Shown here: piece by piece, positions 44,580 through 53,014 of the stretch
Numbering within the stretch: the first letter of the stretch is position 1
How the letters are laid out: every line of letters starts with the position of its first letter
Origin: Nevskia sp035651715
GTDB lineage: Bacteria > Pseudomonadota > Gammaproteobacteria > Nevskiales > Nevskiaceae
Assembly (NCBI GenBank): GCA_035651715.1
Contig: DASRFD010000012.1
Location: 54,741-118,740, forward strand
Length of the DNA stretch: 64,000 nt
Direction of reading: 5' to 3'
Notes under the pieces: model-generated
What the model saw: the letters and a program-made list of their open reading frames with translations, nothing else
What the model was told of the DNA's origin: nothing
Databases searched by the model: none
Program-made: the position numbers and the translations under genes

Positions 44580-45086
44580 ATGTCACCGGATCGTTATGCG
44601 AAGAGAGCAGCCAAGGGGTTGTTGGCGCGCACCAAGCAGGGCAGGAGGCGCAAGCGCAGTCCGAACCTTGGCAATGCTGCCGTGTCGAAGATCGTCGCCG
44701 TCCTCGGGAACTGGAGCGGCAAGCTAACGTGGGAGCTGCTGCTCGCCAGGGTCTACAAGGAACTGGGGGCTACTTACACCCGGCAGAGCCTTGCAGGCCA
44801 CGACTCGATCGCCTTGGCGTTCCGGAAGCGCAAGCGGATCGAGCCGGAAGATGGCGGTGATTTTCCTGAATCGCCGGAGCTGAAGGCAGCTCTTGCCAAG
44901 ATTGTCTCTCTAGAAGTGGAGGTCGAGCGCCTGAATGCGGTTGTCAGCGGCTACAAGGAAGAGCGGGTGCGATGGATCTACAACGCTTCGATCAGGAATC
45001 TGACCGAGCCTCAGCTCAATCAAGAGATCCCCGCAGTCGATCGCCGCCAGACCCGGCGTGCTGACGATAAAGCGCGGAGATCATGA
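44580..45086 (+). CDS. Small HTH/coiled-coil-like protein at the island right end
   Basis: 168 residues from the ATG at 44580. A basic start (RTKQGRRRKRS) is followed by a predicted HTH region (TWELLLARVYKELGATYTRQ), a coiled-coil-like segment (residues about 105-135: LKAALAKIVSLEVEVERLNA) and a conserved-looking end with RWIYNAS and PAVDRRQTRR. This layout is like that of small accessory proteins of multi-recombinase elements (TnpC of Tn554 type). Its position at the far end of the island from the recombinases fits a boundary function. The link is inference; no close family name is certain. Confidence 0.65.
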   Translation: MSPDRYAKRAAKGLLARTKQGRRRKRSPNLGNAAVSKIVAVLGNWSGKLTWELLLARVYKELGATYTRQSLAGHDSIALAFRKRKRIEPEDGGDFPESPELKAALAKIVSLEVEVERLNAVVSGYKEERVRWIYNASIRNLTEPQLNQEIPAVDRRQTRRADDKARRS

Positions 45087-45087
45087 A

Positions 45088-45333
45088 GTGACGACGTCCT
45101 ACTACCTGGCCTGCCTCGAAGCCCAGACGTACGTCTGGGTAGGCGCGATGGGTGGATCCACGCCACCACCCGCTACCCCGATTTCTTTTTTTTGCTTGGT
45201 GCACCGCAACCGGGCCCTGACGGTGGTCAGTGAGGGGCACCCGATTCTAGTCGAGGGCACGGAGTGGGACGAAGACACGGCGCCGGGGCTATACCTGATG
45301 CTGATGAACCCGCCCCCGTCGAAGCGGATGTGA
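45088..45333 (+). CDS. Small hypothetical protein, last gene of the island
   Basis: 81 residues from a GTG one base after the stop of the previous gene, so likely translated with it. It has no signal peptide; the middle is hydrophobic (ISFFCLVHRNRALTVVSEG) and the end acidic then Pro-rich. No family recognised. Codon structure is weaker than in neighbouring genes. Confidence 0.5.
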   Translation: MTTSYYLACLEAQTYVWVGAMGGSTPPPATPISFFCLVHRNRALTVVSEGHPILVEGTEWDEDTAPGLYLMLMNPPPSKRM

Positions 45334-45358
45334 CCTGGATGGAGCGCTTCGTGCAATC

Positions 45359-45396
45359 TGTAAATAAATCAGGGATCTCGGCGGACTTTATTTACA
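45359..45396. repeat. Perfect 10-bp inverted repeat near the right island end
   Basis: TGTAAATAAA at 45359-45368 and TTTATTTACA at 45387-45396 with an 18-base spacer. It lies about 90 bases inside the right boundary. It is AT-rich in GC-rich DNA and could be a recombinase or accessory-protein binding site. It has no U-tract placement that would make it an evident terminator. Confidence 0.6.
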
Positions 45397-45478
45397 AAGC
45401 TCCGCCTCGTGCCCCGAACTTCGGTCCGATTTGCCGACGCAGGTGGCATTTATTAACGATCTGAGTGTACCCATAAAT

Positions 45479-45483
45479 CCTGT
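45479..45483. other. Right island boundary repeat CCTGT (attR-like)
   Basis: Copy of the CCTGT found at 17539-17543. It lies two bases before the tamB ATG. With the left copy it brackets the island exactly between tamA and tamB. Confidence 0.7.
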
Positions 45484-45484
45484 G

Positions 45485-48400
45485 ATGCGCCGCGTGCTGC
45501 TGTGGAGCCTGGCCGCCGCGCTGCTGCTGGCGGCGGCGCTGGCCGGCGCCGCCTGGTTCGCGCTCGCCAGCGAGCACGGCCTGGCGCGGCTGGCCGCGCT
45601 GGCGCAGCGCTTCAGCGGCGGCAGCCTGCGCATCGGCGGCACCCAGGGGCGGCTGCTCGGCGAATTCGTCCTGACCGACCTGCGCTACGCCGGCAGCGAC
45701 GGCACCCGCGTCGAGCTGCGGCGCCTGCACCTGCGGCTGGTGCCGCGCGAATTGCTGTCCCACCGCCTGCACCTGCAGCTGGCCGAGGTGCAGGGGCTCG
45801 ACGTCTGGCTGCCGCCGCCGGCGCCGCCGAAGAGCGGCGCCGAAACGCGCCTGCCGGCGCGGCTGCCGCTGGACCTGGTGGTCGACGCGTTCGGCCTCCA
45901 GGACTTCGCCCTGCACCAGCCGGCGCCCGCCGCGGGCGGCAAGGCGGCCGAGCCGTTCCGCATCCCCGCGGCCAGCCTCGCCGGCAGCTGGGTCGGCGAC
46001 GCGCTGGACATCGGCCGCATGACGGCGGAATTGGCGGCGACCGGTCCGCTGTCGCTCAGCGGCCAGGCGCGCATGGCCAGCGACCACATCGACATCGCCA
46101 GGCTCAGCCTGAAGGGGCCCGGCGAAGTGGAGGCCAGCGGCCGCTTCGGCCTGGGCAAGACGGCAAGCGACCTCAAACTGCGCTGGCGCGAGCTGCGCTG
46201 GCCGCTGCGGGGCGAGGAAGCCGAGCCCCTGGTCGGCGGCCTCAACGGCAGCGGCAGCTTCAGCGGCCTGCTCGACCAGTACCGCTACGCGCTGGACACC
46301 GACCTCACCTGGCGCCAGCTGGGGCTGAAGCTGGCGGCGCGGGGCGAGGGCGATCTGCGGCAGGTGCAGTTCGAGGACCTGAGCCTTGCCGCCGGCAAGG
46401 GCACGGCGAGGGTGCAGGGCACGCTGGCCTGGGCGCCGCTGCTGCGCGCCGATCTCAAGGGCACCATCGCCCAGCTCGATCCCGCGCTGTTCGCGTCGGA
46501 ATGGGCGGGCACCTGCTCGAATTCGCCGCCGCCCCCGCGCCCGCCACGCGGCAGAGGGCCGGCGGGCAGCTGCGCCGCGGGCGTGCTGAACGGCTCTTTC
46601 GACACCCACACCACCGTCAGCAACGGCCAGCCGCTGATCGCCTTCAACGCCCGGCTGGACCACTCGCAGCTGCGCGGCTATCCGCTGGGCCTGGCGGCGC
46701 AGGGCAGCACCGACCTGCGCAGCGCCCAGCTGAAGCAGCTGCTGCTGCAATCCGGCAAGGGCAGCCTGACCGCCAGCGGCAGCGTCGCCTGGGAGCCGGC
46801 GCTGCGCGCGGATCTCACGGCGCAACTCGCCAACTTCGATCCCGCGCAGTTCGCAGCCGCATTCAAGGGCAACATCAACGGCAGCATCGTCTCGCGCACC
46901 ACGCAGCGCGACGGCAAGGCGGATATCGCCGTCACCGTCGACATCGACCGCTCGCAGCTGCGCGGCAATCCGCTGGCGCTGAAAGCCAGCGCTGACCTGA
47001 TCGGCAGGACGGTGCTGGTGCAGAAGCTGTTGCTCACTTCCGGCGCGACCCGCCTGGAGGCGAGCGGCCAGGCCACGCCGCCGTTCGACCTGAAGGGCAC
47101 GCTCGACAGTCCCAACCTCGCCGCGCTCGACCCCCAGCTCGGCGGCAAGGCCGCGCTGAGCTTCACCGTGCAGGGCCCGCTCGATCAACCGCACGTGGTG
47201 AGCAAGGGCCAGGCCGAGGGCCTGCGCTATGGCGCCTACCGCGTGGCCAGGCTCGACTGGGATGCCGACGTCGATCCGGCCAAGCCGTCCCACCTGAACC
47301 TGCAGGCCAGCGAGGCCCGGGCCGGCGTGCTGATCCACAGCGCCCGGTTCTCCGCCAGCGGCCAGGAAACCTGGCACCACGCCGACCTCGACGTGCTCAG
47401 CGAGAACGGCGAAGTCGCGCTGTCCATCAACGGCGGCTACGACCGCCGCAAGAGCGAGTGGGGTGGCGAACTGAGCTCCGGCAGGCTGGCGCCGGCCAAG
47501 CTGCAGCCGTGGACTTTGGAGAAGGGCGCCGGCCTGCTGCTCGGCGCGCAGCGCCAGAGCCTGGAGCCGGCCTGCTTCGCCGGCGGCGCCGGGCGCGCCT
47601 GCCTGCGGCTGGAGCAGAACGTGACGCGCCAGGGCCTGCGCCTGTCGCTGGACGTGCAGCGCCTGCTGCTCGCCGCGTTCAAGCCGCTGCTGCCGCAGAA
47701 GTACGAGCTGGACGGCGAGATCAACGGCGGCGCCAGCCTCGACTACAGCCACGGCGACATCGCCGCGATCAGCGCCGACCTGCGCACCGAGAGCATCCAC
47801 GTCCGCGCGCCGGGCGCCCCCGCGGTGGAAATCCGCCCGAGCAGCCTCAAGGCCGACGACACCGGCGGGGTGGTGCACGCCGTGCTCGACCTGCAGCTGG
47901 CCCAGGGCAGCCTCGGCGCCGACGTCAGCGCCGCGCCGGCCGCGGACTTCCAGGCGCGCCCGCTCAGCGGCACGGTGCACGCCGCGGTGCCGGACCTGGG
48001 CTTCGTGCAGTCCTTCGTGCCGCAGCTGCAGGCGGTGGGCGGCTCCATCGGCGGCGCGCTGCAGCTGGGCGGCACCGTGGCGCTGCCGCGCGTGCAGGGC
48101 GAGATCGCGCTGCGCGACGGCCACGCCAAGGTGGCCCAGGCCGGCATCGAGCTGCAGCAGGTGCAGCTGCGCCTCAGCGGCCGCGGCGAGGGGCCGCTGG
48201 CGATCGACGGCTCGATGCAGTCCGGCGGCGGCAGCCTGAGCCTCGCCGGCACGCTCGATCCCTCGGTGGCGCCGCCGCACGCCGACCTGGCGCTGAAAGG
48301 CCAGGACTTCCAGGCGATGGCCAGCAGCGACGGCCGCATCTGGGTCACGCCCGACCTGCACCTGAGCAGTGCGCCCGACGGCCTGCACCTGGAAGGCACG

Positions 48401-49312
48401 CTCACCGTGCCGCGCGCCGAGATCACGCCGCAGGGGCTGGGCAAAAACGGCGTGTCGATCAGCGAGGACCAGGTCATCGTCGGCGCCGAGCCCAAGGCCG
48501 GGGCCGACACCCTGAAGATCTACAGCGTGATCACCCTGACGCTCGGCGACAAGGTCGACTTCAAGGGCTTCGGCCTGACCACGCGGCTGGAAGGCGGCGT
48601 CACCGTGAACGAGCAGCCGGAGCGCGTCACCACCGGCCTGGGCGAGCTGCGCCTGGCCGAAGGCCGCTACCAGGCCTACGGCCAGGACCTGACCATCGAG
48701 ACCGGCCGCCTGATCTTCGACGGCGGCGCCATCACCAAGCCCGCGGTGGACCTGTATGCCACGCGCCATCCGCAGTCCGACGTGACGGTGGGCGTGCGCG
48801 TGCGCGGCACCCTGGACAAGCCGCAGCTGACCCTGCAGTCCGAGCCGCCGATGCCGCGCGAGCAGCAGCTGTCCTGGCTGGTGCTGGGCCGCTCGCTCGA
48901 CCAGAGCTCGTCCAGCGACCGCAGCGCCGTCTCGCAGGCCGCGCTGTCGCTGGGCCTGTCCGGCGGCGACTACTTCGCGCAGAAGATCGGCAAGAGCGTC
49001 GGCCTGGACCTGATCTCCGTCGGCCAGGGCCCGGTGGGCGGCTCGGCCGTTGCCGCCGACGCCACCGCCATCCAGGGCTCGCAGGCGCAGCAGTCCGCCG
49101 GCACCAGCACCGCCTACACCTCGCAGGCGGCGCAGCTCACCCTGGGCAAGTACCTCACGCCCCGGCTGTTCGTCAGCTACGGCGTCAGCCTGTTCCAGCC
49201 CGGCCAGACCTTCCGCCTGCTCTACGACATCGGCCACGGCTTCAAGCTGCAGACCGAGTCGGGAGTGGCCAGCGGCGGCGATCTCATCTATACGTTCGAG
49301 CGCGGGAAGTGA
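45485..49312 (+). CDS. tamB: Translocation and assembly module protein TamB
   Basis: 1275 residues from the ATG at 45485; the upstream in-frame TTG lies inside the island and is rejected. An N-terminal membrane anchor (residues 2-26) precedes a long repetitive beta-rich region and the C-terminal TamB domain (DUF490). The end, with FVSYGVSLFQPGQTFRLLYDIGHGFKLQT, is typical. It spans the periplasm, works with TamA, and belongs to the AsmA-like/bridge lipid-transport group. A Pro/Arg-rich patch near residues 345-365 is unusual. The island separates it from its normal partner and promoter, so expression must start within or read through the island. Confidence 0.95.
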   Translation: MRRVLLWSLAAALLLAAALAGAAWFALASEHGLARLAALAQRFSGGSLRIGGTQGRLLGEFVLTDLRYAGSDGTRVELRRLHLRLVPRELLSHRLHLQLAEVQGLDVWLPPPAPPKSGAETRLPARLPLDLVVDAFGLQDFALHQPAPAAGGKAAEPFRIPAASLAGSWVGDALDIGRMTAELAATGPLSLSGQARMASDHIDIARLSLKGPGEVEASGRFGLGKTASDLKLRWRELRWPLRGEEAEPLVGGLNGSGSFSGLLDQYRYALDTDLTWRQLGLKLAARGEGDLRQVQFEDLSLAAGKGTARVQGTLAWAPLLRADLKGTIAQLDPALFASEWAGTCSNSPPPPRPPRGRGPAGSCAAGVLNGSFDTHTTVSNGQPLIAFNARLDHSQLRGYPLGLAAQGSTDLRSAQLKQLLLQSGKGSLTASGSVAWEPALRADLTAQLANFDPAQFAAAFKGNINGSIVSRTTQRDGKADIAVTVDIDRSQLRGNPLALKASADLIGRTVLVQKLLLTSGATRLEASGQATPPFDLKGTLDSPNLAALDPQLGGKAALSFTVQGPLDQPHVVSKGQAEGLRYGAYRVARLDWDADVDPAKPSHLNLQASEARAGVLIHSARFSASGQETWHHADLDVLSENGEVALSINGGYDRRKSEWGGELSSGRLAPAKLQPWTLEKGAGLLLGAQRQSLEPACFAGGAGRACLRLEQNVTRQGLRLSLDVQRLLLAAFKPLLPQKYELDGEINGGASLDYSHGDIAAISADLRTESIHVRAPGAPAVEIRPSSLKADDTGGVVHAVLDLQLAQGSLGADVSAAPAADFQARPLSGTVHAAVPDLGFVQSFVPQLQAVGGSIGGALQLGGTVALPRVQGEIALRDGHAKVAQAGIELQQVQLRLSGRGEGPLAIDGSMQSGGGSLSLAGTLDPSVAPPHADLALKGQDFQAMASSDGRIWVTPDLHLSSAPDGLHLEGTLTVPRAEITPQGLGKNGVSISEDQVIVGAEPKAGADTLKIYSVITLTLGDKVDFKGFGLTTRLEGGVTVNEQPERVTTGLGELRLAEGRYQAYGQDLTIETGRLIFDGGAITKPAVDLYATRHPQSDVTVGVRVRGTLDKPQLTLQSEPPMPREQQLSWLVLGRSLDQSSSSDRSAVSQAALSLGLSGGDYFAQKIGKSVGLDLISVGQGPVGGSAVAADATAIQGSQAQQSAGTSTAYTSQAAQLTLGKYLTPRLFVSYGVSLFQPGQTFRLLYDIGHGFKLQTESGVASGGDLIYTFERGK

Positions 49313-49361
49313 CGAAGGCCTGCAAAACGGCGCTTTCCCGCACCAGATCCCGGAGGTGCCC

Positions 49362-49766
49362 GTGTCCAGCCGAATCGCTTCCTGTTGCTGCGGCCAGCTG
49401 CGCATCGAAGTCGAAAGCGAGCCGCGCGGCGTCGGCGTCTGCCATTGCCTGGCCTGCCAGCAGCGCACCGGCAGCGTGTTCGCCGCGCTGGCCAGCTTCA
49501 AGGCCCCGTTCAAGGTCGCCGGCCAGGCGACCGAGTACGTGCGCACCGGCGACCAGGGCGCGCGCTTCCGGTTCCGCTTCTGCCCGGTGTGCGGGACCAA
49601 CCTGTTCCACACCGAGGAAGGCGATGAGGGCTCGGTGAGCGTCGCCGTCGGCGCGTTCGCCGATCCGGGCTTTCCCGCGCCGACCGTGTCGGTCTACGAC
49701 TGCCGGCGGCATCCCTGGGTCGTGCTGCCGCCGGGTACGGTGGCGTACGCGAAAGATCCGGCTTGA
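49362..49766 (+). CDS. GFA family (glutathione-dependent formaldehyde-activating type) protein
   Basis: 134 residues from a GTG with GGAGG upstream. The zinc ligands are clear: SCCCGQLRI at the N terminus, CHCLACQQRTG near residues 28-38 and FCPVCGTNLF near 75. It has the Mss4-like fold of the GFA family, once thought to condense formaldehyde with glutathione; most members lack a proven reaction. It follows tamB by 49 bases on the same strand. Confidence 0.9.
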   Translation: MSSRIASCCCGQLRIEVESEPRGVGVCHCLACQQRTGSVFAALASFKAPFKVAGQATEYVRTGDQGARFRFRFCPVCGTNLFHTEEGDEGSVSVAVGAFADPGFPAPTVSVYDCRRHPWVVLPPGTVAYAKDPA

Positions 49767-49821
49767 GCGGGGGCCGGTTCCACGCCGGCCTTTCCCGTCG
49801 AGCCGGGGAGGACGCCGCGCC

Positions 49822-50889
49822 TTACTTCGGCGCCGGGATGCGGGCGAACTCCGACCGCACCACGCTGCCCAGGTAGAGCATGCCGTTGGCTTCCTTCGCC
49901 GCCGTGATCGGGGCGAAGCTGTCGCCGCGCGGGTCCTGCAGGTTGCGCACCACCTTGCCGTCGAGGTCCAGGCCGAGCACGAAGGCGTGGCGCTCGGGCC
50001 TGGGCATCAGCGCCTGCGGCAGGCGCATGGTGATCTTGCGCAGGAACGGCAGGCCGGCCACGGCGTCGAGCAGCTTGTCGCGCGGCGCGTAGATCGCCAG
50101 CCAGAAGGTGTCGCGGCCGTTGAAGCAGATGCCGTCGGGCAGGCCCGGCAGGTTGCCGAGGAACACCTCGTGCGTGCCGGCCCGGTCGCCCTTGAGCCAG
50201 TAGCGCAGCACGTCGTAGTTGCCGGTCTCGTTGACCAGCACGTAGGCGTCGTCCGGTCCCACCGTCACGCCGTTGGCGAACTGCAGGCCGCCGAGCAGCA
50301 CCGTGGTCTTGCCGCTGGCCGGGTCGTACTTGAGCAGGCGGCCGTGGCCGCCGTGTTCCAGCACGTCGTCCACGCCCAGCATGGCGTCGCCGAACTTGTC
50401 GGAGGCGTCCGAGAAATAGATGGCGCCGTCCCCGGCCACGGCGACGTCGTCGGTGAAGCCGAATTTCACGCCGTCGGCGCTGTCGGTGAGCGCCTCCAGC
50501 CGGCCGTCCGGGTGCAGGCGCAGCAGGCCCTTGCGCGCGTCGGCGATGATCAGGTTGTTCTGCGCATCGTAGGCGTGGCCCTCGGGCCGGCCGCCGGTGT
50601 TCACCAGCGTCTCGTGCCCGCGGCCGTCGGCGGCATAGCGCTCGATGCGGCCGTCCTTGTAGCCCACCACCATGCGGCCCTGCGCGTCCGGCGTCACCGT
50701 CTCCGGGCCTTCACCCAGGTTCACGCCGAGCAGCTCGGCCTTGGCCAGGGCATCGTTGGGGGCATAGGGCCCGGCATAGTCCGGCGCCTTCGGCGGCGTC
50801 CAGGCGACCGGATCGATCGGCACCGGCCAGAACAGCAGGTAGCCGAACAGGAACAGCACCAGCAGCAGGATGAGGGGTTTGAGACGCAC
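49822..50889 (-). CDS. SMP-30/strictosidine synthase-like beta-propeller protein
   Basis: 355 residues with an N-terminal membrane anchor (residues 5-22), so the propeller sits in the periplasm. Repeated strands contain GRPEGHAYDAQNNLIIADARKG, DDVAVAGDGAIYFSDAS and FANGVTVGPDDAYVLVNET. These segments are diagnostic of the strictosidine-synthase-like/SMP-30 group, which includes lactonases and arylesterases. Substrate unknown. It lies 48 bases downstream of panE on the same strand. Confidence 0.85.
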   Translation of the reverse strand: MRLKPLILLLVLFLFGYLLFWPVPIDPVAWTPPKAPDYAGPYAPNDALAKAELLGVNLGEGPETVTPDAQGRMVVGYKDGRIERYAADGRGHETLVNTGGRPEGHAYDAQNNLIIADARKGLLRLHPDGRLEALTDSADGVKFGFTDDVAVAGDGAIYFSDASDKFGDAMLGVDDVLEHGGHGRLLKYDPASGKTTVLLGGLQFANGVTVGPDDAYVLVNETGNYDVLRYWLKGDRAGTHEVFLGNLPGLPDGICFNGRDTFWLAIYAPRDKLLDAVAGLPFLRKITMRLPQALMPRPERHAFVLGLDLDGKVVRNLQDPRGDSFAPITAAKEANGMLYLGSVVRSEFARIPAPK

Positions 50890-50937
50890 GGCAGCTCCCT
50901 GGGTGTGAATGTGATGCTCCCGCGGCGCGAACGGGTG

Positions 50938-51954
50938 TTACGGATTCCTCAGCGCGGCAAGCAGCTCGTCGCCGCGCCACGCGCGCCGCCCGCCGTGCTC
51001 CGCGGCGCGCACCAGCTCGATCATCCTGGCGCTGACCGGCGCGCTGCGCCCCAGCTGCTGCGCCAGGCGCACCACCTCGCCGTTGAGCCAGTCGATCTCG
51101 GTGGCGCGGCCGGCTTCCAGGTCCTCCCACATCGAGGACCGTGCCAGCGGATCGATCTCCAGCATCTTGTTGGCGGCGCGGCGGAAGATCCAGTCCGGCA
51201 GCTCCAGCATCGCGGGAATCCAGTGCGGCGGCAGCGGCGTGAGCCGGGCCAGGGGCTGGCCGGCCTGGTCGAGCAGCGCGATCGCCTCGCGTTGCATCAG
51301 CGCCACGCAGCGGCGGTAGGCGCGCTGCGACAGCTCTTCCTTCAGCGGCACGTTGGACAAGGCGTTGACCGGGTTGTTGAGGTTGAGCAGCAGCTTGGCC
51401 CACTGCACCGGCAGCATCTGCGGGTACAGCTCCAGCGGCAGCCCGGCCCGCTCGAAGCACGGCTGCGCCGCGCGCAGCGCCGGATGGTCGGCGGCGGCGA
51501 GCCGGCCTTCGGAACCCTGGTGAAACGCGCCTTCGCCGCGGTGCAGCACGTTGAACGGCACCATGCCGTCGAGCACGGTGTGCCGCGGCAGCTCCCGGCG
51601 CAGCACCTGGGCGTTGCCGATGCCGTTCTGGAAGCTCACCACCACCGCGCCCGGCTCCAGCACGGCGGCGAGCTCGCGCCCGGCCTCGGCGGTGGCGGCC
51701 GACTTCACCGTGACCAGCACCAGCTCCGCGCCGGCGGCGGCGTCCGGCGTGGTGGCGTAGCGCAGGTTGCCGGGGGCGACGCGCAGGTCGGCGCCGTGGA
51801 AGTCGGTGAGATGCAGGCCGTGCCGCGCCAGTTCCTGCGCCAGCCGCGGCCGGCCGACGAAGGCGACGTCGGCGCCGGCCGCCTGCAGGCGGCCGCCGAC
51901 GTAGCAGCCGATGCTGCCGGCGCCGTAGACGCGGATTCTGGGAGATGGATTCAC
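50938..51954 (-). CDS. panE: 2-dehydropantoate 2-reductase family protein
   Basis: 338 residues. The NADP-binding N terminus is IRVYGAGSIGCYVGGRL (GxGxxG variant). The catalytic Lys lies in PVQWAKLLLNLNNPVNALS, with the conserved Asn pair following, and the C-terminal signature is SMWEDLEAGRATEIDWLNG. It reduces ketopantoate to pantoate for coenzyme A, or a related 2-oxo acid; such paralogues are common and this one is not in a pan operon, so the symbol is tentative. Confidence 0.85.
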   Translation of the reverse strand: MNPSPRIRVYGAGSIGCYVGGRLQAAGADVAFVGRPRLAQELARHGLHLTDFHGADLRVAPGNLRYATTPDAAAGAELVLVTVKSAATAEAGRELAAVLEPGAVVVSFQNGIGNAQVLRRELPRHTVLDGMVPFNVLHRGEGAFHQGSEGRLAAADHPALRAAQPCFERAGLPLELYPQMLPVQWAKLLLNLNNPVNALSNVPLKEELSQRAYRRCVALMQREAIALLDQAGQPLARLTPLPPHWIPAMLELPDWIFRRAANKMLEIDPLARSSMWEDLEAGRATEIDWLNGEVVRLAQQLGRSAPVSARMIELVRAAEHGGRRAWRGDELLAALRNP

Positions 51955-51980
51955 AAGCCTTCAGCCGAAATGCCGAACAA

Positions 51981-52101
51981 CCCCTCTCCCTCCGGGAGAG
52001 GGGTTGGGGTGAGGGGCGCAGGTAAGAAGCAGGCCAGCACTCCGTCGAAAGTGCGCCCCTCACCTGCGCCTGGCGGCGCGGCCTCTCCCAGAGGGAGAGG
52101 C
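51981..52101. repeat. Nested palindromic (REP-like) element
   Basis: A perfect hairpin CCCCTCTCCC/GGGAGAGGGG (51981-52003) is followed by GTGAGGGGCGCA (52009-52020), which pairs exactly with TGCGCCCCTCAC (52052-52063), and by a third hairpin GCCTCTCCC/GGGAGAGGC (52081-52101). This is the usual make-up of dispersed intergenic repeats in Xanthomonas-like genomes. It fills the gap between panE and the aldolase gene, both read leftward, and may act as a transcript end or stabiliser. Confidence 0.8.
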
Positions 52102-52124
52102 AAAGCAGGCAGGGCCATGGCCCG

Positions 52125-52898
52125 CTAAGCGTCGTAGCCCGGATTGGCGCGGTCCAGCTTGCGCAGCAGCGCCGGCCAGGCCAGGGCGCCGCCGCCGCCG
52201 AGCGTGACCTTGGCCACCTGGCCCGGGGCCAGGTCGAGGATCTTCTGCGGGATGCGCACCAGCTCGCCGCCGCCGGACTGCGCCCGCACCTGCACCATGC
52301 ACGCCGCCTCGAAGATGTACATGGCGACGAACGCCTCGGCCACGGTCTGGCCGACGGTGAGCAGGCCGTGATTGCGCAGCATGAAGAAGATCTTGTCGCC
52401 GAGGTCGCGCACCAGGCGCGGCTTCTCGTCCTCGAGCAGGGCCACGCCCTCGTAATCGTGATAGGCCAGCGAGGACAGCACGAAGAACGACTGCTGCGAG
52501 ATCGGCAGCACGCCTTCCTTCTGCGCCGACACCGCCACGCCGTTGATCGAGTGCGTGTGCATGACGCAGTGCGCGTCCTTGCGCGCGCCGTGGACGCAGC
52601 TGTGGATGGTGAAGCCGGCCGGGTTCACCGGGTAGGGCGAGTCCGCCACCTTCCTGCCGTCCTTGTCGATCTTCACCAGCGACGAGGCGGTGATCTCTTC
52701 GAACATCATGCCGTAGGGGTTGATCAGGAAGTGCCCGGTGCCCGGCACCTTGGCGGTGATGTGGGTGAACACCAGGTCGTCCCAGCCGTACAGCGCGACC
52801 AGGCGGTAGGCCGCGGCGAGATCGACGCGGGTCTGCCACTCTTCCTTGCTGACCTGCTCCCGCACGTTGCTCGGGGTCTTGATCGCCTGCACGCTCAT
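52125..52898 (-). CDS. Class II aldolase/adducin family protein
   Basis: 257 residues from the ATG at 52898, with GGAGA upstream; longer starts lack conservation. Residues TRVDLAAAYRLVALYGWDDL start the family fold. The zinc ligands lie in VMHTHSINGVAVSAQKEG and MLRNHGLLTVGQTVAEAF. It is probably an aldolase or decarboxylase-like enzyme acting on a small sugar phosphate or hydroxy acid. It is divergent from the SDR gene with 116 bases between, so both may share regulation. Confidence 0.88.
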   Translation of the reverse strand: MSVQAIKTPSNVREQVSKEEWQTRVDLAAAYRLVALYGWDDLVFTHITAKVPGTGHFLINPYGMMFEEITASSLVKIDKDGRKVADSPYPVNPAGFTIHSCVHGARKDAHCVMHTHSINGVAVSAQKEGVLPISQQSFFVLSSLAYHDYEGVALLEDEKPRLVRDLGDKIFFMLRNHGLLTVGQTVAEAFVAMYIFEAACMVQVRAQSGGGELVRIPQKILDLAPGQVAKVTLGGGGALAWPALLRKLDRANPGYDA

Positions 52899-53014
52899 GA
52901 CGCTGTCTCCTTGCCGGTCCCTACATGGTACGGCGCGGCGCCTGTCGCGGAGTGTCAAGCAGTCGACATTCCGCGGGGTAAAAATGACCCATACCAAAAG
53001 TGCGGGGATGGGCG

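Larger units (their letters stand above)
17544..45483. mobile_element. 28-kb defence-type genomic island between tamA and tamB
   Basis: The island starts in the tamA stop codon and ends two bases before the tamB ATG. It carries three tyrosine recombinase genes at its left end and a small HTH/coiled-coil-like gene at its right end. The cargo is restriction, nuclease, ATPase and regulator genes typical of defence islands. Its base composition is visibly lower in GC than the flanks and varies between modules. The boundary is defined by the CCTGT direct repeat and by the exact restoration of a coupled tamA-tamB junction on removal. No tRNA gene lies at either end, and no conjugation or phage structural genes are present. 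Confidence 0.88.

Noticed and set aside
45431..45484. TTG start giving TamB 18 extra residues
   Set aside because: These bases belong to the island; the ATG at 45485 is the one restored next to tamA on excision and begins a proper membrane anchor.
45392..49612. Minus-strand open frame of more than 1400 codons opposite tamB
   Set aside because: Antisense shadow of tamB: repetitive Ala/Gly/Gln composition and no domain.
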